Shown piece by piece: positions 63,969 to 64,000 of a stretch of 64,000 nucleotides of DNA (the stretch's first letter is position 1; every line of letters begins with the position of its first letter). Origin of the DNA: an uncultured Pelagibacteraceae bacterium (GTDB taxonomy: Bacteria > Pseudomonadota > Alphaproteobacteria > Pelagibacterales > Pelagibacteraceae); assembly GCA_902613065.1 (NCBI GenBank), contig CACMFU010000007.1, positions 1-64,000 on the forward strand, given 5' to 3'. Both the position numbers and the translations under genes were made by a program. The notes beneath the pieces are model-generated. The model did not search any database and had not been told where the DNA came from. It saw only the letters and a list, made by a program, of their open reading frames with translations.

Positions 63969-64000
63969 TTTAGTTCATAAAGTTTTGAAAAAATTTATAA

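Noticed and set aside
1..64000. tRNA, rRNA, tmRNA, CRISPR array, transposase or phage genes
   Set aside because: No cloverleaf-like segments with a CCA-proximal GGTTCRAAT loop, no regularly spaced repeats and no transposase or integrase motifs were seen; almost every base is in a recognised gene.

Overview
This 64 kb window looks like chromosomal DNA from a SAR11-type alphaproteobacterium (Pelagibacterales, close to Candidatus Pelagibacter). The sequence is very AT-rich, roughly 30% GC by eye. Intergenic gaps are a few bases to about 230 bp, start and stop codons often overlap (ATGA, TTGA, TAATG), and proteins are rich in Lys, Asn and Ile. Gene order matches alphaproteobacterial clusters: parAB / holA-lptE-leuS-DUF3576, fabA-fabB-fabI next to irr, tsaB-fur-miaB-phoH-ybeY-lnt-metK, nusA-infB-rbfA-rpsO-pnp, mutM-ubiE-ubiB-coaBC-dut, rpsT-dnaA-dnaN and tlpA-argH-lptM-lysA. 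The assignment rests on gene order and composition, not on a database search. I saw no rRNA, tRNA, insertion sequence, prophage or CRISPR array.

Layout. 1-6 kb: chromosome partitioning (parA is cut by the window edge), DNA polymerase III delta, LptE, LeuRS and a DUF3576 lipoprotein. 6-10 kb: a strongly composition-biased porin ending in a GC-rich terminator, a degenerate ThiE/TenI-like protein, YggS, an L,D-transpeptidase, a winged-helix regulator, and an unlisted 35-codon ArfA-like ribosome-rescue gene. 10-21.9 kb: sugar/nucleoside kinase, Nth, DapB, DnaJ-DnaK-GrpE, RdgB, the LpoA-like/RsmI/BON-lipoprotein (DolP-like) envelope group, and malic enzyme. 21.9-40.4 kb: MurJ, TrpS, Nfu, a glucosaminidase, a polysaccharide deacetylase, then the long tsaB-to-pnp translation and RNA block. 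It lacks rimI, trmB, rimP, ylxR and truB at their usual places. 40.4-44.4 kb: membrane proteins and the FabI-FabB-FabA unsaturated fatty acid genes. 44.4-48.4 kb: the most accessory-looking part, with irr, a catalase-peroxidase (katG) gene, an Asp/Asn-hydroxylase-like protein, a DUF2061 protein and a 59-residue protein with eight cysteines. 48.4-64 kb: ThiF/MoeB-like, Dut, CoaBC, UbiB, UbiE, MutM, RpsT, DnaA, DnaN, PlsC, LysA, LptM-like, ArgH, TlpA, HIG1-domain protein, esterase, HNH protein, Coq7 and DsbB.

The most interesting signal is at 44.4-48.4 kb. Upstream of katG is a promoter TTGACA-N17-TATAAA. Two 17-bp sites of the form TTAGAA-N3-TTATAA lie on it and just after it, 23 bp apart. A close match to the same Irr-box (iron control element) pattern lies between the divergent irr and fabA starts. 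This predicts direct Irr control of a peroxide-detoxifying heme enzyme. Downstream, a 17-bp direct repeat (30 bp start to start) sits just ahead of a promoter for the cysteine-rich peptide, and a near-consensus Fur-box-like sequence overlaps the preceding stop codon. Together these suggest a metal/peroxide-responsive module in an otherwise streamlined housekeeping neighbourhood.

Other points worth a look are two genes whose start codons share one ATGCAT palindrome, an intrinsic terminator right in front of the nusA ribosome-binding site, near-leaderless transcripts predicted for rpsT, grpE and the HNH gene, a TsaB about half the normal length, and an Nth with an altered cysteine cluster.
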